Shown: positions 60,146 to 64,000 of the stretch, one piece after another
Position numbering within the stretch: position 1 is the first letter of the stretch
How the letters are laid out: each line of letters begins with the position of its first letter
Assembly (NCBI GenBank): GCA_012064415.1
Contig: SSNU01000077.1
Coordinates: 510,849-574,848, forward strand
DNA length: 64,000 nt
Source: Gyrodactylus bullatarudis
Lineage: Eukaryota; Platyhelminthes; Monogenea; Gyrodactylidea; Gyrodactylidae
Direction of reading: 5' to 3'
Notes under the pieces: model-generated
What the model saw: the letters and a program-made list of their open reading frames with translations, nothing else
What the model was told of the DNA's origin: nothing
The model's database searches: none
Program-made: the position numbers and the translations under genes

Positions 60146-62991
60146 TTATTCTTTGATATAGTTTACTTTCTCAATGTAATCAGACAACTGTTTTATTGAG
60201 CTGATAGCCATGTGAATTTTGGGATTAGTTTCCGTTTCATTCGTTGAACCTAAAAAATCATTATTATCATTTAATAATTTATCAAATGTACATGTATACT
60301 TGAAAGTAATTTCATAACTAAATAAATATTATTTACTTTGGATATCATGTGGTGAGAATTTGGACAGGCCATCATTATTGTTGTTAACATAGTGTTGATA
60401 ACTCGTATTGAATGCTTCCATCTTGGAGTACTTTCGTTTCACTGACATGTTCAACTTTGTCGATTGACTCTTTGGAAGTTGGGGGAAATTCTTCATGAGA
60501 GAAGTCATGGACTGGGGAAACTTGACATTGATACTGCTACCTGTTTTGTTCAGATTAACCTGGCGAGATCTAAGCACATTACTCCGACGACAATTTACCT
60601 TAAAATCGTAATAAATTTACTAATCTCAATGGGACGGTATCTTTTGGCACTATTTTTTGAAAATGCATATTCGTGAGGTTATTCAATTAGTTTAACTTTA
60701 CTCGAATAGAAATAAAAGAACTTAATGTAATAACTGAACGAATGTGATAAGAATCTTTAGTTTAAATCATAAATCCATTAAGTAGAATGTTAAGGCAAAG
60801 TGTATCTTAGCCATAGGGTAGATTGTTATTTGTGAGTATAGTATAGCATCCTTGAAATGATGATATGTAATATAATCATATCATTTAATAATTATCCAGA
60901 GAGTGTCACGAAATCTTGTTAGAGATATATATTTCTCATCTCTAATTTCTTAAAGAGAATAAATTACATTAATCTGAATCTTAATTTCCAAACTTGAAGA
61001 GACAGAACTACAACATACCTGGAAAACCGAAGCAATCCTACTGGCTATTTGAGCAGTACTCTTGAGACCTGGGTCAATACCTGGGTCAGAGCTCTTGAGA
61101 AGGTCCTCTTGACTTTTGTCAATTTTATTAAGGTACATTAGAAAGTCAGACATGGGAATGGGCCCCTTGCCAAGACGCTCTTCCTCCCTCTTCTTGAGTT
61201 CGTTAAGTTTGCAAATTTTATTTCTCAGAGTGGATCTTGGTATACCGTAAACGCTAGCCGCCCGACGTGTCCCAAGACGCCCAAAGCATATTGCTTTGAC
61301 AGCAGCACTTAACTCTGTTTCCGTATAAGGCTGGCGTTCTCCGGGCACTGGGGTCGGTTTCAGACTAGATTTTCTCAAACTAACAATAGAACTGTCAAGA
61401 TGACTAGATTCTGGCATATTATATTTCGTCTTATTGATAATTTCTTTACCAAAATTTTGCTCAAAACTAGCGGGAGACTCGCTTGGGAAATTACCGCCAA
61501 GCTTTTGCAGTAAATCCTGATTTCTTATGCTCAACTTTTGAAGGTACTGCTGGAGGATGATATTAGTCATGATGCTGACGTTTGAATTTGAGTTCATGCC
61601 GAAACCCTGCTGGGAGATAAGATTGACAAACTTTGCAAACATTTCATTTGACAACAACTGATTCGGCAAGGGGATCGGAAAATATTTTCGATTCTGATTC
61701 CTATTTTTGAAATGAAAATTAAAGTCTCTGATAATTTTATAAAAAGTATTTTGATTAAACTTGCATGTTTGTCGGTAGGTCTCTATCTAACTCATCGTTG
61801 ATGTTATTGAATTCGCCCTCGGAATCATTTTCTTCTGAACCATCTGCAAGATTGTCAATGAAATTATATATCATTTAAGGATTACTCTATTCTATTCTCA
61901 ACTTTAGTAAAATTTTTTTGCTAAGCTGAATAATTAAATCTTGTTCACGAGAATAGAACAAATTCAGAGGATAGCACCAAAAATATGACCCCAACGGTTG
62001 TTTATCGATCAAAAATTTTATATTCATGAAATATATGAGATATTTTTGCCATTTTTTGGAAGAAATAATGCGAATTCAAGATATATTCATGAAAAAATAA
62101 AGTATTAAAAACGTTTTTTTATTTGAAAATTTTCATAATATTATTTATCTTATAACAGAAGCACATAATGAGATTTTGTAGCGAAGTTTGGTAGGATAAA
62201 ATACTTGAAGATTAGTTTTTTTCATATTGATAGCTATAGGCGATTTTAGTAACCTTGAAAAATTTAGTCCAATTCTAGTGTATACTACACTGTATTATAA
62301 CAGCTTATAAATTAGGAACACACTGAGCCTTATCTTTCAGTCAAGATGTATGACTTCTCTGCAGAAGAATAATTATTTTCATATAAAAACAAAATTAAAA
62401 GGACTGGACTCAACCTTTCTCTTGTTTTGTACTCAATGAGTACTACTCATTAGTAGGAGTTGTTTTTCAATAACAATATGTTCGTTTTTAAATAGAATAT
62501 AATAGTAGTTATAATCTATGATAATGCGTAGTGCTAATTAATCTTTAGAGAATGATTTTCTAGCTGGTAATAAAAAAATGGTAGTAAGCCAAGATGTATC
62601 ATGGAAAAGAATGGAGGGAAACTGTTTTCTAATCTATACCTTTTTCCAGTTCCAGGAGAGGAATAGAACTAGAGAATGGTAGGAAGAGAGGAACAAGATT
62701 TTGTTTCGTTTCTTCTCCCAGTGTATTTTTAATATTAATAATAAAGCCGAATTCGTTTAACTAAACAAATAATAATGATAACTTTCAAAATAAAAAAACA
62801 CATTTAACGCCTCCTCCATTCAATTGGGGAGATAATGAATGTGTTTCAGAGGGAAGAAAATAAAACGTATAATAATTAGGCTTTTTTCCTGTTGCTATAT
62901 GCAGGATAAATAGAAACTTGAACAAAAGTAAACAAACGAAATGCATCTAGTCACCTGTAATGTCCACTGGTTCAACGTATTCCCTCACTAG
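60146..62991 (-). CDS. E93/Mblk-1-like psq-domain transcription factor (5' partial)
   Basis: Exons, 5' to 3': about 62991-62955, 61843-61765, 61700-61019, 60598-60337, 60249-60146; phases agree at every join. The central exon encodes a pipsqueak helix-turn-helix: RQPYTETELSAAVKAI, GRLGTRRAASVYGIPRSTL, RNKICKLNEL. This is the LGTRRAA-YGIPRSTLRNK type seen in ecdysone-induced protein 93F, Mblk-1 and LCOR-related proteins, which bind DNA and set adult or metamorphic programmes in insects. Other parts: an acidic segment (DGSEENDSEGEFNNINDELD), a Q/N-rich stretch, a basic segment (RRSNVLRSRQVNLN), and a short helical end (LSDYIEKVNYIKE). The second exon's donor is GC (AT|GCAAGT); only that donor gives an open join. 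The first listed exon's 5' limit is uncertain, and further exons should lie beyond 64000. Only one psq motif is seen; insect E93 proteins may have two. Confidence 0.8.
61844..62954. other. Intron of the E93-like gene
   Basis: 1.1 kb between phase-compatible exons (donor GTGACT after ACAG, acceptor CTTGCAG). AT-rich, no other exon or recognised repeat. An ATG at 61871 followed by an open frame into the exon is a possible alternative start. Confidence 0.6.
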
Positions 62992-64000
62992 GGAGTTGGA
63001 ATTTGTCCATGAAAAGTTGATTAAATTTGGTTTTCATAATAAACTAGTGAGCTCTAAACAAAGCAGAGTTTAACAAAAGAGATCCTAAAATACTTTCAAG
63101 TAAACAGAATACAAATATGAAAGATTAGTTAAGGTTTTTTAGCTTAGCCTCAAAAAGATGGATTGTTTTCATTGATATGGATGATATAATAATTTATTCT
63201 TCAAAATAAAATAAATCTCAAGACCTTATAAATTGATGCTATAATGAAGAAATTTATAGTTTTTAATGTTTTCCAGAAAAGAGAAAAACAACTGGTTAAA
63301 ATAAGGATTTTAAGCATTTTAATGCTTTTTGAGTCTCTAGTTATTATTTTTAGCACTATTTTTAAATTCTAACACACATTTCTGATCAAGAGAGAGTAAT
63401 CTACTAGGGGTGGGTTGAAAGGGTCCCTCGAAAATCATCTGGGCACTACTAAATCCTAAAATAATCCTGCTCGATTATCGACTAACCAACTAAGCTATAA
63501 GCAACGATCTATGCAGTAATTTGTACATTCTTTCTCTCTTGGAATAATTATTATAATTATCCAAGTATAGTACAGTCAACTATGTTGTACGTTATTTATC
63601 AAATCGCCCTATGGTGCCAGGAAATTTGCAAGCCATTTCCTCTCCATTTCAATGCAATATATACATTATATTGTGTCACAAAAACAGATTATGTGAAATC
63701 TTTCAAACTATATACTATATATGCTACATTTCCCTGAGATTTTCTACACGTATCAATAATTAGGAATTGTTGGGTTGGTTATTTTACAGTTGGCATAGAA
63801 CAGAATTGTTTGTAGAAAAAGTATAGTGCAGAGCAGAGATTTGTCTCACGTATAAATGCTCCTCTTGGGCATATTATTATTACATACGTAATTAATGGGG
63901 ATAATTGCAATTATCCCTTTATTTACAACTGTCTTACAATCCAATTCCAAAAGATAATAACCAAGGATAAAGAATCTATACTACTGAATTTCTGACATAA
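62992..64000. other. Right-edge non-coding stretch, probably upstream intron of the E93-like gene
   Basis: No supportable exon. AT-rich with a few short hairpins. Upstream exons of the E93-like gene were not found here. Confidence 0.45.

Overview
This is eukaryotic nuclear DNA from an animal, AT-rich, with spliced genes. The gene set is bilaterian: Furry, a melanophilin/MyRIP-type Rab27 effector, folliculin-interacting protein, an E93/Mblk-1-like psq-domain factor, COX15, LCMT1, RpS7, mL12/MRPL12, DDX55 and NOP16. The most distinctive trait is intron size. Many introns are only 25-35 nt, mixed with others of 50-60 nt and a few larger ones. Introns near 25 nt are known in dicyemids and short ones occur in some flatworms and other reduced lineages, but the long intergenic stretches and many transposon relics argue against a very compact genome. 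I cannot name the lineage. Even RpS7 is fairly divergent, which suggests a fast-evolving one.

Layout. 1-1455: the end of a + strand gene (terminal exon 1273-1455). 2167-22340 (-): Furry, about 20 kb. 22508-23725 (+): COX15. 23765-24736 (-): LCMT1. 24918-25493 (+): RpS7. 25660-26169 (-): mitochondrial L12. 26246-28962 (+): DDX55. 29010-33413 (-): Slac2-type Rab27 effector. 34905-42296 (-): FNIP, with a Penelope-like retroelement antisense in one intron (about 36443-38262). 42435-43016 (+): NOP16. 43380-44523 (-): three-finger C2H2 protein. 44.5-60.1 kb: gene-poor, holding a dispersed fold-back repeat family with two nearly perfect long inverted repeats (49310-50037 and 50245-50781), a LINE reverse-transcriptase relict (53223-54110) and a gutted piggyBac copy nested in one repeat (54684-55740). 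60146 to beyond about 62991 (-): an E93/Mblk-1-like factor whose 5' part lies outside the window.

The gene-dense part, 2-44 kb, is mostly alternating strands. Four head-to-head pairs share 76-181 bp gaps (Furry/COX15, LCMT1/RpS7, L12/DDX55, FNIP/NOP16), and the convergent ends are often only 40-170 bp apart. Functionally it mixes housekeeping genes (haem A synthesis, PP2A methylation, cytosolic and mitochondrial ribosomes, 60S biogenesis) with signalling and trafficking genes (Furry-NDR kinase morphogenesis, folliculin/AMPK-TORC1, Rab27-myosin transport).

Exon joins were checked by reading phase for COX15, NOP16, DDX55, the Rab27 effector, the zinc-finger gene, the E93-like gene, FNIP (most exons) and the first 13 Furry exons. 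The remaining Furry exons were assigned by protein similarity recalled from the family, without exact boundaries.
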